NCBI GenBank assembly: GCA_032125995.1
Contig: JAQBBQ010000248.1
Location: 1-5,939 of the forward strand
Direction of reading: 5' to 3'
DNA length: 5,939 bases
DNA from: SG8-39 sp032125995
Lineage (GTDB): Bacteria > Pseudomonadota > Gammaproteobacteria > Burkholderiales > SG8-39
Part shown: piece by piece, positions 5,637-5,939 of the stretch
How positions within the stretch are numbered: position 1 is the first letter of the stretch
Layout: the number at the start of each line of letters is the position of its first letter
The notes under the pieces: model-generated
Seen by the model: the letters and a program-made list of their open reading frames with translations, nothing else
Told to the model about the DNA's origin: nothing
The model's database searches: none
Translations under genes and position numbers: made by a program

Positions 5637-5939
5637 ATGAGTAGTTCAAACATCAATCCAGTCACCGACGACACCTTCGAGCCCGAAGTGCTCAATTCCG
5701 AATTGCCCGTTCTGGTCGACTACTGGGCCGATTGGTGCGGGCCTTGCAAGTCGATTGCGCCGATCCTGGACGAGGTCGCGCGGGAATACGGCGGCCGCCT
5801 CAAGATCGCAAAAATGAACGTTGACGAGAACCAGCAAGTGCCGGCCAAGTTCGGCATCCGGGGGCATCCCGACGCTGATGCTGTTCAAGAACGGCAATCT
5901 CGAGGCGACAAAGGTCGGCGCCCTGTCGAAGTCCCAGCT
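5637..5939 (+). CDS. trxA: Thioredoxin, frame broken by one extra G and cut by the window end
   Basis: A cytoplasmic thioredoxin that reduces protein disulphides. Seen: VLVDYWADWCGPCKSIAP with the redox-active pair Cys34 and Cys37 of WCGPC (33-37), then LDEVAREYGG, the conserved KMNVDEN strand and AKFGIR at about 70-75. After Arg75 the frame reads nonsense, but skipping one G of the five-G run at 5860-5864 gives GIPTLMLFKNGN and then VGALSKSQL, the expected cis-Pro loop and C-terminal region. The gene is therefore a thioredoxin with a +1 insertion in the sequence as given. No stop codon occurs in either frame before the window end, and about a dozen residues are missing beyond it. The start ATG has GAGGA 3 nt upstream. 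Given the homopolymer and the nearby edge, a sequencing error is more likely than real gene loss. Confidence 0.9.
   Translation, partial: MSSSNINPVTDDTFEPEVLNSELPVLVDYWADWCGPCKSIAPILDEVAREYGGRLKIAKMNVDENQQVPAKFGIRGHPDADAVQERQSRGDKGRRPVEVPA

Noticed and set aside
5646..5897. Minus-strand frame of 83 codons opposite the thioredoxin gene
   Set aside because: It is the complement of the WCGPC thioredoxin frame and shows no family features.

Overview
The window comes from a high-GC proteobacterium, most likely a betaproteobacterium. I infer this from the strong G/C bias at third codon positions, the 7Fe FdxA ferredoxin with its long C-terminal tail, the tandem-domain universal stress protein, and the ~900-residue AddB-type 'probable DNA repair protein' beside an AddA/RecB-type helicase. 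No sequence search was run, so the taxonomic call is inference.

Layout. At the left edge (1-121) there is little beyond a possible gene start reading off the window on the minus strand. Next comes a severely shortened AddA/RecB-type helicase (minus, 122-796), which keeps the ATP-binding N-terminus and nothing after it. A HicB-family antitoxin-like gene (plus, 795-1007) overlaps the helicase start and ends 2 bp from the stop of the complete AddB-like nuclease (minus, 1010-3655). In this family the nuclease and helicase genes normally sit side by side on one strand, so hicB occupies their junction in antisense. A 106-bp divergent spacer with short tandem repeats and hairpins separates the nuclease from a small muconolactone-isomerase-like protein (plus, 3762-4061). 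That gene converges, with a 6-bp gap, on a two-domain universal stress protein (minus, 4068-4907). Upstream of usp, a 173-bp spacer holds an FNR/Anr-like site at class II distance from a plausible -10, and a 9-bp tandem repeat. The fdxA ferredoxin (minus, 5081-5404) is divergent from a thioredoxin (plus, 5637 to the window end) across a 232-bp spacer with an A/T-rich patch and a possible promoter.

Function. The AddA/AddB pair would process double-strand DNA ends for recombination, but AddA here lacks Walker B, the later helicase motifs and any nuclease domain, so the locus looks broken unless the rest lies elsewhere. The usp-fdxA-trxA part is a redox/stress neighbourhood: an ATP-binding stress protein possibly controlled by oxygen, a low-potential ferredoxin and a thioredoxin. 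The trxA reading frame is broken by one extra G in a G-run, which may be a sequencing error.

I found no CRISPR array, tRNA, rRNA, insertion sequence or convincing terminator. I do not see a clear new system. The most unusual arrangement is the orphan antisense hicB between the nuclease gene and a truncated helicase.
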